This document shows positions 7,152 to 15,267 of a DNA stretch of 22,522 nucleotides, one piece after another (position 1 is the stretch's first letter; every line of letters starts with the position of its first letter). The notes beneath the pieces are model-generated. The model did not search any database and had not been told where the DNA came from. It saw only the letters and a program-made list of their open reading frames with translations. This DNA comes from UBA1715 sp036752345 (GTDB lineage Bacteria > Bacteroidota > Bacteroidia > Bacteroidales > UBA1715), in assembly GCA_036752345.1 (NCBI GenBank), contig DAIOSV010000039.1:1-22522 (forward strand). The letters run 5' to 3'. A program made the position numbers and the translations under genes.

Positions 7152-8548
7152 TCGCTTATTTCTATTGCTTTTTTGAGCGCACCAAGTTTGTTGTTTACCT
7201 CTTGTAGCTCATATTCATCATCGCCTTTGGCAACAATTCCTCCACCGGCTTGAAACCACAATTCGTTATTTCTGCTCACAAACGTTCTGATGGTAATGGC
7301 TTGATTGAGCGAACCGTCAACGCCTATGAAACCAATACAGCCGCCGTACGCACCACGATTGTGTGGTTCTATTTCACTAATGAGTTGCATAGCTTTGATT
7401 TTTGGCGCTCCACTCAACGTACCTGCCGGAAACGTGTCAATAAAGGCTTTTATGTTGTTTGTTCCGGGATTGAGTTCTCCGCTTACTCGGCTCACCAAAT
7501 GAATCACGTGGCTGTAGTATTGCGTATCTTTGTAAAAATCAACTTTCACGTTTTTGCAATTGCGACTCAGGTCGTTGCGGGCAAGGTCTACAAGCATTAC
7601 GTGTTCGGCGTTTTCTTTCGGATTTGCCTGAAGAGCAGCCGCAAGTTTTGCGTCTTCCTCGTCATCGCCGGTGCGCTTTGTGGTTCCGGCAATTGGATCT
7701 ATGTAGGCTTTGCCATTCTCTATTTTGCAGTGCGTTTCGGGCGAAGAACCGAAAATGCGATATCCGCCAAAATCAAAGTAAAACAAATACGGAGACGGAT
7801 TGATGCTTCGCAACGCACGATATAGCTTGAAATCATCGCCGGTATATTTTTGGACAAATCGACGGGAAAGTACGATTTGGAAGACATCGCCACGAAGACA
7901 ATGAGCTATTCCTTTACGAATGTTCGCTTTATGTTCCTCGTCGGTTAGCGTGCTTGTGCTTTCGCCAACGGCATGAAAATCGTACGCAGTAAAGTTTGTG
8001 CTGTTGATGCGCGTTTGTATTGCGTCCATCTGGCTTTCCTCGCCATCGGCAAGAAGTTCGAGCAAAAGCATTTCGTGCTTGTAATCATTGAACACAATTA
8101 CATTTTTGTAAAGAATGTAATAAATATCGGGCGCATCGTTTTCTTCAAGTTTGCTGTCTTTGATGTTGATATTGTCAAAATAACGAACCGCATTGAACGT
8201 CATGTAGCCATAGAGTCCGCAGTATTTTTTGTATTCGCCCTCTACCGAAAAATTCCCGAGAAATTCATTGATGGCGGTGTCTACACCATATTCCGAAGAA
8301 ATTTCGCGAGTGGTTTTTTCAAGATTCGGATACGATGCAATGGCTGAACCATGAGAAATGGCAATACTTGCAATAGGATTGATAGCAATAAACGAACGAT
8401 TGTTTTCGCTTCCGTGATAGTCGGAACTTTCCAACAACGCGCTTTGCATATACATGTCGCGCAACTTCAAATACGTGCTGACCGGCGTATGTAGGTCGCC
8501 CAACGTGGTGCGACTGTGTACTTTATATGAGAATGTTTGTTGTTTCAT
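7152..8548 (-). CDS. trpE: Anthranilate synthase component I (3' end lost in gap)
   Basis: 465 residues are readable and only a few C-terminal ones should be missing. It makes anthranilate from chorismate with ammonia from TrpG. ALLESS near residues 37-42 matches the LLES motif that binds the feedback inhibitor tryptophan. The chorismate-binding core is complete: PSPYLFYFDFGGYRIFGSSPE, DPIAGTTKRTGDDEED, LVDLARNDLSRNC, FPAGTLSGAPKIKAMQLI, YGGCIGFIG and FQAGGGIVAKGDDEYE. PabB is the closest alternative, but the operon and the LLES motif favour TrpE. It starts 12 bases after trpB. Confidence 0.96.
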
Positions 8549-8560
8549 ATCTGTAGTTTT

Positions 8561-9751
8561 TTAGCTTTTTTGGATTAGATATTTTGAATAGGTATCCATG
8601 TCTTTGTCGCCACGACCCGAAACGGTTACCACTACCACATCAGTTGGTTTGAATTTGGCTTCGTCCAAAACGGCAAGCGCGTGAGCACTTTCTATGGCAG
8701 GAATAATTCCTTCCAAACGTGTTAGACGAAATGCAGCATCCATAGCTTGCTGGTCGGTAATGGCAAACACTTTGGCTCTGCCGCAACGTGCAAGATGTGC
8801 GTGAAGCGGGCCAATGCCGGGATAGTCAAGCCCCGCAGAAATTGAATATGGTTCCGTAATTTGTCCGTCTTCGTTTTGCATAATGAGTGTGCGACTGCCG
8901 TGAAGCACGCCTTCGCGTCCGAGGTGGATTGTTGCCGCACTTTTTTCAGGATCTTCGAGTCCAAGACCGGCAGCCTCGGCTTCGTATATTTTCACATCGT
9001 CGCAATCAAGATAGTGATATATCGTGCCAGCAGCATTGCTCCCACCGCCTACGCAAGCTACAAGGTAATCAGGGTTTTCGCGTCCTTCTTGTGCTTTGAG
9101 TTGTTTTTTGATTTCTTCGCTAATCACCGACTGAAAGCGCGCTACCATATCGGGATACGGGTGTGGACCAACTACCGAACCAATAATGTAGAACGTATCT
9201 TGCGGATTACAGCACCAGTCTCTAATAGCCTCGTTGGTGGCATCTTTCAAGGTTTTGTTTCCTGAAGTAACCGGTACAACTTCGGCACCCAACATTTTCA
9301 TGCGTTGCACATTCAAAAACTGGCGTTTCACGTCGGTTTCGCCCATATACACCACACATTCCATATTCATAAGCGCACACACGGTAGCCGTTGCTACACC
9401 GTGTTGGCCGGCTCCGGTTTCTGCTACAATTCTGGTTTTTCCCATTTTGCGAGCAACCAAAATTTGTCCCAATGCATTGTTGATTTTATGTGCACCGGTA
9501 TGGCAAAGGTCTTCACGTTTTAAATAAATTTTCGCTCCTACTTCTTCTGAAAGACGTTTAGCAAAGTACAACGGCGTTGGGCGTCCGGCATATTGACGAA
9601 GCAATTCGTCTAACTCCTTTTGGAATTCGGGTGCAGCCATTATTTGCAAGTAATTGTTTTGTAATTCCATTACATTTCTCTGCAAAATTTCCGGAACGTA
9701 TGCTCCGCCAAATTCACCGTAATAGCCTTTTTCATTTACATTGTAGTCCAT
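8561..9751 (-). CDS. trpB: Tryptophan synthase beta subunit
   Basis: 396 residues; the PLP enzyme joins indole and serine to make tryptophan and pairs with TrpA. The N-terminal YYGEFGGAYVPEIL, HTGAHKINNALGQ with the PLP lysine Lys89, ETGAGQHGVATAT with Glu111, and GGGSNAAGTIY as phosphate loop all match TrpB1-type enzymes. It is the first structural gene of the operon, placed before trpE as in Bacteroides. The ATG at 9751 lies about 40 bases after the attenuator terminator and is preceded by an A-rich leader without a clear SD. Confidence 0.97.
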   Translation of the reverse strand: MDYNVNEKGYYGEFGGAYVPEILQRNVMELQNNYLQIMAAPEFQKELDELLRQYAGRPTPLYFAKRLSEEVGAKIYLKREDLCHTGAHKINNALGQILVARKMGKTRIVAETGAGQHGVATATVCALMNMECVVYMGETDVKRQFLNVQRMKMLGAEVVPVTSGNKTLKDATNEAIRDWCCNPQDTFYIIGSVVGPHPYPDMVARFQSVISEEIKKQLKAQEGRENPDYLVACVGGGSNAAGTIYHYLDCDDVKIYEAEAAGLGLEDPEKSAATIHLGREGVLHGSRTLIMQNEDGQITEPYSISAGLDYPGIGPLHAHLARCGRAKVFAITDQQAMDAAFRLTRLEGIIPAIESAHALAVLDEAKFKPTDVVVVTVSGRGDKDMDTYSKYLIQKS

Positions 9752-9791
9752 ATTTTTCCAATTTTATGTTGTTATTCGTTCAATTTTTTCC

Positions 9792-9828
9792 AAAAAAAAA
9801 GCCTGTCGTGTGAGTTCGACAGGCTTTT
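9792..9828 (-). terminator. trp attenuator terminator (regions 3:4)
   Basis: The arms AAAAGCCTGTCG (9828-9817) and CGACAGGCTTTT (9808-9797) pair perfectly over 12 bp around the loop AACTCACA, and nine T end it (9800-9792). It lies between the trpL stop and trpB, so it can stop transcription before the structural genes. It could also end readthrough from ubiX, but ubiX stops 200 bases upstream. Confidence 0.93.
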
Positions 9829-9901
9829 CAGCTCTTTTATATTTTCACAATATTGCTATACCAATACGGAAATGTCACTCACGGATTTTTTTATCTGTAA
9901 G
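9810..9901 (-). promoter_or_regulatory. trp attenuator switch: 1:2 hairpin versus 2:3 antiterminator
   Basis: Region 1 CTTACAGAT (9901-9893) can pair with region 2 ATCCGTGAG (9886-9878) across six A: 8 of 9 positions pair, one as a T:G wobble, with a single A:C mismatch. Region 2 can instead pair with region 3: GTGAGT (9882-9877) with ACTCAC (9815-9810) and GACA (9876-9873) with TGTC (9821-9818), leaving a 2-base bulge. The second pairing takes four bases of the terminator's left arm and its loop, so antiterminator and terminator exclude each other. Region 1 begins 3 bases after the third Trp codon, inside the footprint of a ribosome stalled there. This is the enteric trp logic; pairings were found by eye and no energies computed. 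Confidence 0.75.
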
Positions 9902-9939
9902 AGCCACCACCAATTGTTATTCAATATTTGACGTGTCAT
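9856..9939 (-). CDS. trpL: trp operon leader peptide with three tandem Trp codons
   Basis: A 27-codon frame from ATG 9939 to TAG 9858-9856. It starts MTRQ, contains LNNNWWWLLQ, and so reads TGG TGG TGG at 9912-9904 (residues 10-12). The hydrophilic C-terminus ends ISVLV. It is followed by mutually exclusive hairpins and a terminator before trpB, exactly where a regulatory leader peptide is expected. AGG lies 7 bases before the ATG, which is unusual here and may aid leader translation. Its function is to sense charged tRNA-Trp by stalling; the peptide itself probably has no other role. Confidence 0.88.
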   Translation of the reverse strand: MTRQILNNNWWWLLQIKKSVSDISVLV

Positions 9940-9967
9940 TGTATACCTATTTGTCTTTTAAACTTTA

Positions 9968-9999
9968 CAAATGTTCAAAATAAAAAATGACATTTGCAA
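9968..9999 (-). promoter_or_regulatory. Candidate trp operon promoter
   Basis: Read on the minus strand, TTG at 9999-9997, a 21-base spacer, then AACATTTG at 9975-9968, one mismatch from TAnnTTTG. Transcription would start near 9961, about 20 bases before trpL and 30 bases beyond the ubiX stop. No operator palindrome was seen, so attenuation may be the main control. Confidence 0.45.
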
Positions 10000-10028
10000 G
10001 AGAATTATAATTTTTTTGTAAAAAACAC

Positions 10029-10589
10029 TTATGAGCTATGCTCACCCCAGCGGAAACCATTGTTTACAATACCAAGTAAATCAAGTATACGGTCGACTAC
10101 TGTATCGCAAAGATTTTCAATAGTTTGCGGTTTAGAATAAAACGACGGACTTGCCGGACAAATAATTGCTCCTGCAAGTGTGAGCAATTCCATATTCTTG
10201 ATATGAATAAGACTGTAGGGCGTTTCGCGTGCAACCAGTATAAGTTTGCGACATTCTTTAAGCATCACGTCGGCAGCGCGAGTAATAAGCGTGTCGGCGG
10301 AGCCGTGTGCAATTCGGCCTAGCGTACCCATAGAACATGGACATACAACCATTGCATCATATTGCGCAGAACCCGATGCTATTGGTGCAAAAAAGTCATT
10401 GTCGTTGTATTCGATGAAATTATATAACCGCGGTGCCGTGCCAATTTCACATTGCCACACTTCTTTAGCAGTTTCGGAAAACACCACGCTCACGGTATGT
10501 TGTGTACCACAGAGCGTATGGAGTTTTTCAAACAAACGCTGCGCATAAAGCGCACCGCTTGCCCCGGTAACCGCTACAACGATTTTCAT
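10029..10589 (-). CDS. ubiX: Flavin prenyltransferase UbiX family
   Basis: 186 residues of a flavoprotein-like Rossmann fold that attaches a dimethylallyl group to FMN, making the prenyl-FMN cofactor of UbiD-type decarboxylases. MKIVVAVTGASGALYAQRL carries the N-terminal phosphate-binding loop, CPCSMGTLGRIAHGSADTLI the central conserved block, and ARETPYSLIHIKNMELL with CPASPSFYSKP the substrate side. No ubiD is in the window, so the target decarboxylase is unknown. Three bases separate it from the upstream ompH-like gene, so it ends the aspS-tadA-ompH-ubiX unit. Confidence 0.92.
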   Translation of the reverse strand: MKIVVAVTGASGALYAQRLFEKLHTLCGTQHTVSVVFSETAKEVWQCEIGTAPRLYNFIEYNDNDFFAPIASGSAQYDAMVVCPCSMGTLGRIAHGSADTLITRAADVMLKECRKLILVARETPYSLIHIKNMELLTLAGAIICPASPSFYSKPQTIENLCDTVVDRILDLLGIVNNGFRWGEHSS

Positions 10590-10592
10590 CGG

Positions 10593-11249
10593 TTATTTCT
10601 TTGCTTTGTTTGCAGCCTCCAATGATGCCTTATAGCGATTGTTCATCACCTCAAGCACTTGATTGGTAACGTTCAAGTCGTCTTCAGCATACAACACGCT
10701 GCTTTGGTATGCATTGTTCAAAATAATTTTGTATTTGCCATCGGCATTGTAGAACTTGATGCATTCGTGAACGCTGTCAATCAATTGGTCTAGCAATTTT
10801 TGCTCTTTTTCTGACAATTCTTGTTGCTTTGATTGTTGTTCGGCATATAAATTTTGTTGACGTTGTGACAACTCTGCCTCTTTAGTTTGCGCGTTAGCAC
10901 TTGTAATGATGCGGTTCTCAACTTGATATTGATATTCCTGAACATCTTTTTGGAACATTTCAGCTTTGCGTTGCAATTTTGCATCTTCAGCCGATACCAT
11001 GTTTTGATATTGTTTTTGCAATTTTTGGTAGTACAAATAATTGTGCATTACTGAATCAACAATGACGTATGCTATTGGAAACGATGTTGAAGGAACAACT
11101 TTTCCATCGGCAGTTGTATCAACAGTAGTGAGAGATGCGCTTTGAGCCGGCGCAACCGTTGTTGCCGACGGTTTTTTTACATAGAGCACAAACAAGACAA
11201 TGATTGCGACTCCGAAAATGATGTTTAGAATTACATTTGAGTTTCTCAT
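10593..11249 (-). CDS. OmpH/Skp-like coiled-coil protein with N-terminal membrane anchor
   Basis: 218 residues. A hydrophobic segment at about 6-24 (NVILNIIFGVAIIVLFVLYV) is followed by KKPS and no evident cleavage site, so it looks like an anchor rather than a removed signal. Residues 80-165 are rich in Gln, Glu, Lys and Ala in heptad-like order and should form a long coiled coil, followed by the short C-terminal part typical of OmpH. In Proteobacteria Skp/OmpH is a soluble periplasmic chaperone for outer membrane proteins; Bacteroidetes have several paralogues. The role is inferred from architecture only. It sits 12 bases after tadA. Confidence 0.75.
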   Translation of the reverse strand: MRNSNVILNIIFGVAIIVLFVLYVKKPSATTVAPAQSASLTTVDTTADGKVVPSTSFPIAYVIVDSVMHNYLYYQKLQKQYQNMVSAEDAKLQRKAEMFQKDVQEYQYQVENRIITSANAQTKEAELSQRQQNLYAEQQSKQQELSEKEQKLLDQLIDSVHECIKFYNADGKYKIILNNAYQSSVLYAEDDLNVTNQVLEVMNNRYKASLEAANKAKK

Positions 11250-11261
11250 ATTAGTTACATT

Positions 11262-11705
11262 TTATCGTTTTTCTTTAAAAAAATTCTGTATCAATTCTTC
11301 GCATTGCTCATGAAGCACTCCACCTACTACTTCCGTTTTGGGATGAAGAATTTGGTCGTGCAATTTTGAAACGCCCCGTTTGGTATCGGAAGCACCATAC
11401 ACAATTTTGCCAATTTGCACCCAATACGAAGCGCCACAGCACATTGCGCATGGTTCGAGCGTTACATAGAGCGTGCATTTTTGCAAACTTTTGCCACCCA
11501 AATAATCGGTAGCAATGGTAAATGCCTGCATTTCGGCATGGGCAGTTGGGTCGTTGAGCGTTTCCGACAAGTTGTAGGCACGAGCAATAATTTGCCCTTC
11601 GCACACAATTACGGCACCAATTGGCACCTCATCTTTTTCGTATGCTAATTTTGCTTGCTCTATGGCTTGCCCCATATAATATTCGTCGGACTTTTGCTCT
11701 GCCAC
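11262..11705 (-). CDS. tadA: tRNA-specific adenosine deaminase
   Basis: 147 residues of the cytidine deaminase fold. It converts A34 of tRNA-Arg(ACG) to inosine. Zinc ligands and the proton shuttle are seen in HAEMQAF (His56, Glu58) and PCAMCCGA (Cys86, Cys89). The start is a GTG at 11705 that shares its first base with the aspS stop (TAGTG); the next ATG (11675) would cut the conserved DEYY segment, so GTG is preferred. The arrangement suggests translation coupled to aspS. A guanine deaminase is a more distant alternative. Confidence 0.92.
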   Translation of the reverse strand: MAEQKSDEYYMGQAIEQAKLAYEKDEVPIGAVIVCEGQIIARAYNLSETLNDPTAHAEMQAFTIATDYLGGKSLQKCTLYVTLEPCAMCCGASYWVQIGKIVYGASDTKRGVSKLHDQILHPKTEVVGGVLHEQCEELIQNFFKEKR

Positions 11706-13471
11706 TATTCTTTGTCTTTTGGTAAATTAATAGCCAAACACAATTCGTCTAACTGCTTTTGTTCTATTCTGCCCGGAGCATCAAGCATAACATCGCGTCC
11801 TTGGTTGTTTTTCGGGAATGCGATGCAATCGCGGATGCTGTCCAAACCGGCAAACAAACTCACCCAACGATCAAGACCGTAGGCCAAACCTCCGTGAGGA
11901 GGTGCGCCGTATTTGAATGCGTTCATCAAGAAACCGAATTGCTCTTGTGCTTTTTCTTCGGTGAAACCTAATATTTTGAAAATCTTTGCCTGCAATTGAC
12001 TGTCGTGAATACGAATACTTCCACCACCTACTTCAACGCCATTTATGACCATATCGTATGCATTGGCACGAACTTCTGCAGGATTTGTATCAAGTAATGG
12101 AACATCTTCGGGTTTTGGGCTGGTAAACGGATGGTGCATTGCCATCAAACGGCCTTCTTCTTCGCTCCACTCATACATTGGAAAATCAACCACCCAAAGG
12201 CATGCAAATTTATTTTTGTCGCGCAAGCCAAGTTGATTGCCCATCTCAAGACGAAGTTCACACAACTGTTTACGTGTTTTCATCACATCGTCGCCACTCA
12301 AAATCAAGATTAAATCTCCTGCTTCGGCTCCGAAGGCTTCTTTCATTTTTTGCAAAACCTCTTGTGTATAGAATTTGTCTACACTTGATTTTACACTGCC
12401 GTCAGCCTCAATGCGCGCATACACCATACCTTTGGCGCCTACTTGCGGACGTTTTACGTATTCGGTAAGTTGGTCTAATTGCTTGCGAGTGTAGGTAGCT
12501 GCGCCTTTTGCACAAATACCGCCAATGTAAGCAGCGTTATCAAATACGCCAAAACCATATCCTTTAAGAACGTCCATCAATTCGACGAACTTCATGTCAA
12601 AACGAATATCAGGTTTGTCGCTACCATAGTATTTCATGGCGTTGTGCCACGTCATACGCGGGAAATCGTCAGAAATCTCAATATTGCGAATAGTCTTAAA
12701 TAAATGTTTTGCCATCCCTTCGAACAAGGTAATAATATCTTCTTGTTCTACGTAACTCATCTCACAATCTATCTGAGTAAATTCCGGTTGACGGTCGGCA
12801 CGAAGGTCTTCGTCGCGGAAACATTTTACTATTTGGAAATAACGGTCAAAACCGGCAACCATAAGCAATTGCTTCAATGTTTGCGGGCTTTGTGGTAATG
12901 CGTAAAATTGTCCCGGATTCATACGAGAAGGAACCACAAAATCGCGTGCACCTTCAGGAGTAGAGCCAATCAACACAGGAGTTTCTACTTCCAAAAATCC
13001 TTGTTTATCAAGATAACTACGAACCTCAAACGCCATTTTGTGACGAAGTTCCAGGTTCTTGCGCACAGCCTGACGGCGCAAATCCAAATACCGATACTTC
13101 ATACGAAGGTCGTCGCCACCATCGGTATTGTCTTCGATAGTAAAGGGAGGAATTTCGGACTTGTTAAGGATTGTGAGTTTGCTTACAGCTATCTCAATAT
13201 CGCCGGTGTCCATTTTCGGGTTTTTGCTTGAACGTTCTATTACGTTACCAACAACCTGAATGACAAATTCGCGGCCTAGTTTTTTAACTTCTGCACTTAA
13301 TGTGGCATTTTGCTGCTCGTCAAACGCAAGCTGAGTAATGCCGTATCGGTCACGAAGATCAATAAATGTCATGCCGCCAAGTTCGCGTATGCGTTGTATC
13401 CATCCGGTTAGAGTAACCGTTTGTCCTACGTTGGCAAGTCGTAACTCGCCACAAGTGTGTGTTCTATACAT
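11705..13471 (-). CDS. aspS: Aspartyl-tRNA synthetase
   Basis: 588 residues, the usual length of the bacterial form, which charges tRNA-Asp. The N-terminal OB-fold anticodon domain (TLTGWIQRIRELGGMTFIDLRDRYG) is followed by the class II core. Motif 2 is FRDEDLRADRQPEFTQID, the bacterial GAD insertion lies around 300-420, and motif 3 is GLAYGLDRWVSLFAG. MHHPFTSP is also typical. Whether it is discriminating or also charges tRNA-Asn cannot be said here. It is the first gene of a four-gene unit with tadA, the ompH-like gene and ubiX. Confidence 0.97.
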   Translation of the reverse strand: MYRTHTCGELRLANVGQTVTLTGWIQRIRELGGMTFIDLRDRYGITQLAFDEQQNATLSAEVKKLGREFVIQVVGNVIERSSKNPKMDTGDIEIAVSKLTILNKSEIPPFTIEDNTDGGDDLRMKYRYLDLRRQAVRKNLELRHKMAFEVRSYLDKQGFLEVETPVLIGSTPEGARDFVVPSRMNPGQFYALPQSPQTLKQLLMVAGFDRYFQIVKCFRDEDLRADRQPEFTQIDCEMSYVEQEDIITLFEGMAKHLFKTIRNIEISDDFPRMTWHNAMKYYGSDKPDIRFDMKFVELMDVLKGYGFGVFDNAAYIGGICAKGAATYTRKQLDQLTEYVKRPQVGAKGMVYARIEADGSVKSSVDKFYTQEVLQKMKEAFGAEAGDLILILSGDDVMKTRKQLCELRLEMGNQLGLRDKNKFACLWVVDFPMYEWSEEEGRLMAMHHPFTSPKPEDVPLLDTNPAEVRANAYDMVINGVEVGGGSIRIHDSQLQAKIFKILGFTEEKAQEQFGFLMNAFKYGAPPHGGLAYGLDRWVSLFAGLDSIRDCIAFPKNNQGRDVMLDAPGRIEQKQLDELCLAINLPKDKE

Positions 13472-13491
13472 TTTGTTTGAATTAACAACTG

Positions 13492-13499
13492 CAAAAATA
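13492..13499 (-). promoter_or_regulatory. Candidate -7 element for aspS
   Basis: TATTTTTG on the minus strand (13499-13492) matches TAnnTTTG and lies 20 bases before the ATG at 13471. No good TTTG partner is found 19-21 bases upstream, so this is weaker than the other promoters listed. Confidence 0.35.
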
Positions 13500-13559
13500 A
13501 ACCTTTATTAGAAAACCATTGAATAAAAAAGACGAAAAACACCATATTATGCCACCAAC

Positions 13560-13592
13560 AAAAAAGGCGACACTCGCAGAGCATCGCCTTTT
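13560..13592 (-). terminator. Intrinsic terminator after the CoA-transferase gene
   Basis: The arms AAAAGGCGA and TCGCCTTTT pair over 9 bp; the 13-base loop can form a further CTC/GAG pairing. Six T end it. It starts about 20 bases after the stop codon at 13612 and separates this gene from aspS. Confidence 0.88.
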
Positions 13593-13611
13593 GGTATTGA
13601 AAAAGGTACTA

Positions 13612-15099
13612 TTACCATTTTGTATTACGCATATCACCGGAATTCAAAAATTCGAGGTGCATGCCAAACGCTTTGTTCAACGCTTGGAACGTATGAGTTT
13701 TCTTTCCTTCGGTCAATTTTAAATAATCCCACAAAAGCTGTCTGTAATCGGGGTGAGCAACTTTTTCGATAATTTCGTGGGCACGTTGAACAGGTGATTT
13801 TCCACGAAGATCGGCAACACCATATTCCGAAATAATCACTTTGATGGTATGTTCTGAATGGTCTAAGTGAGAAACCATAGGAACAATAGAACTTATACAA
13901 CCGTTCTTTGCTACAGAAGGCGTTGTGCAGATTGACAAATATGCATTACGCAAAAAGTCGCCCGAACCGCCAATACCATTCATCATCTTCGTTCCCATTA
14001 CATGCGTTGAGTTCATATTCCCAAAAATATCGCATTCAATTGCAGTATTGATGGCAATCAAACCTAAACGACGTGCAACTTCAGGGCTGTTTGAAATTTC
14101 TTGCGGACGAAGCACAAGTTTATCGCGGAAGAAATTCAAGTCGCTCAACATGTCTTCCATCACGGGAGTACTACACGTAAGAGAACTACCGCTGGCAAAT
14201 TTTATGTTTCCTTCTTTTAACAAACCTATCACTGAGTCTTGAATAACCTCGGTGTACATTTCAAATGGAGGAATATCTTTGTTACTACCAATTCCGGCCA
14301 AAACAGCGTTTGCAATGTTTCCAACACCTGATTGGATAGGCAAAAATTCTTTTGGAATAGTGCCTTTGCGCAATTCAGCTCCAAGGAAGTCGGCTACGTT
14401 TGCACCGATTTTTGTTGTTGTTTCGTCTAATTCGGAGAAATCTTTAATTTCATCGTCAAGTGCAGTTTCAATTACTCCGACAATTTTTTTAGGATCAACT
14501 TTCAACACTGGAGAGCCAATTCTGTCGCTCGGTTTGTACACCGGGATTTCGCGACGATGAGGAGGATCGGCAGGCATATAAATGTCGTGGAAACCACGAA
14601 GTTCTTTTGGACGCTTGTTGTTGTGTTCCAATATAATAATATCGGCCAAAGCTGCATAGGTTGGAATATTTCCAACAGCCATGGTCAACACTAAATCTCC
14701 TTGTTCGTCATAGTCAGAAACCTCTATAACCGCCACATTGATTTTTCCAAAAAAACCATAGCGCACGTCTTGTGCCAATTGCGACAAATGATAATCGTTG
14801 TATTGCACACGTTGTTCGTTGATTGCAGCTCGTGAGTCCTTATTAGACTGGTACGGAGTTCTGAACGAAATTGCATTAGTTCTTGACAAAATTCCGTCAA
14901 GAGATTCGCCGGTAGATGCTCCGGTGAAAAGTCCTATTTGAAACGGACGACCGGCAGCATGCTCTGCCTCTGCTTTTTTGGCAATAGCACCACCTATTGC
15001 TTTTGGACAACCAACTGCTGTAAAACCACTTACGCCTACGTTGTCGCCATTTTTAATGTACGATGCTGCCTGGTCGGCAGTTATTACTGGAATGCTCAT
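13612..15099 (-). CDS. Acetyl-CoA hydrolase/transferase family (succinyl-CoA:acetate CoA-transferase type)
   Basis: 495 residues. It should move CoA between acyl groups through a glutamyl-CoA thioester. The likely catalytic Glu284 is in PFEMYTEVIQDS, matching the position of Glu294 in the Acetobacter enzyme AarC. PIQSGVGNIANAVLAGIG (254-271) and IGGSGDFLRNAY near 385-396 are the glycine-rich CoA and oxyanion segments. EYGVADLRGKSP closes the core. In anaerobic Bacteroidetes such enzymes take part in acetate formation, recovering succinyl-CoA energy; the precise acyl donor cannot be read from sequence. It is a single-gene unit with a strong promoter and terminator. Confidence 0.9.
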   Translation of the reverse strand: MSIPVITADQAASYIKNGDNVGVSGFTAVGCPKAIGGAIAKKAEAEHAAGRPFQIGLFTGASTGESLDGILSRTNAISFRTPYQSNKDSRAAINEQRVQYNDYHLSQLAQDVRYGFFGKINVAVIEVSDYDEQGDLVLTMAVGNIPTYAALADIIILEHNNKRPKELRGFHDIYMPADPPHRREIPVYKPSDRIGSPVLKVDPKKIVGVIETALDDEIKDFSELDETTTKIGANVADFLGAELRKGTIPKEFLPIQSGVGNIANAVLAGIGSNKDIPPFEMYTEVIQDSVIGLLKEGNIKFASGSSLTCSTPVMEDMLSDLNFFRDKLVLRPQEISNSPEVARRLGLIAINTAIECDIFGNMNSTHVMGTKMMNGIGGSGDFLRNAYLSICTTPSVAKNGCISSIVPMVSHLDHSEHTIKVIISEYGVADLRGKSPVQRAHEIIEKVAHPDYRQLLWDYLKLTEGKKTHTFQALNKAFGMHLEFLNSGDMRNTKW

Positions 15100-15129
15100 T
15101 TATTGTATATGTTTTTCAAAAATCACGCG

Positions 15130-15159
15130 CAAAATTACTCTTTTTATAGAAAAACACAA
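15130..15159 (-). promoter_or_regulatory. Bacteroidetes-type promoter for the CoA-transferase
   Basis: On the minus strand TTG at 15159-15157, a 19-base spacer and TAATTTTG at 15137-15130 (exact TAnnTTTG). It lies 31 bases before the ATG at 15099. Confidence 0.65.
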
Positions 15160-15212
15160 TAAATCGTTGAAATTCAATATGTCAAACAAGCACTTAAATT
15201 TCGGTCGCAGTC

Positions 15213-15245
15213 TTTGTATTTTATGAGAGAATTATCTTATCTTTG
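15213..15245 (+). promoter_or_regulatory. Bacteroidetes-type promoter for the GT90-like gene
   Basis: TTTG at 15213-15216, a 21-base spacer and TATCTTTG at 15238-15245. The predicted transcription start near 15252 lies after the two first in-frame ATGs (15214, 15223), so it decides the start of the gene in favour of 15268. Confidence 0.65.
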
Positions 15246-15267
15246 TATATTGAAATGTTTATGCAGA

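Noticed and set aside
7250..7825. 191-residue plus-strand frame opposite trpE
   Set aside because: Antisense shadow of a highly conserved gene; composition is rich in Arg, Phe and Cys with no domain or promoter.
6791..8548. Single TrpE-TrpG fusion protein of 585 residues
   Set aside because: The frame crosses 100 Ns of arbitrary length. Separate genes are usual in Bacteroidetes, and half of TrpG is missing, so the join is not real evidence.
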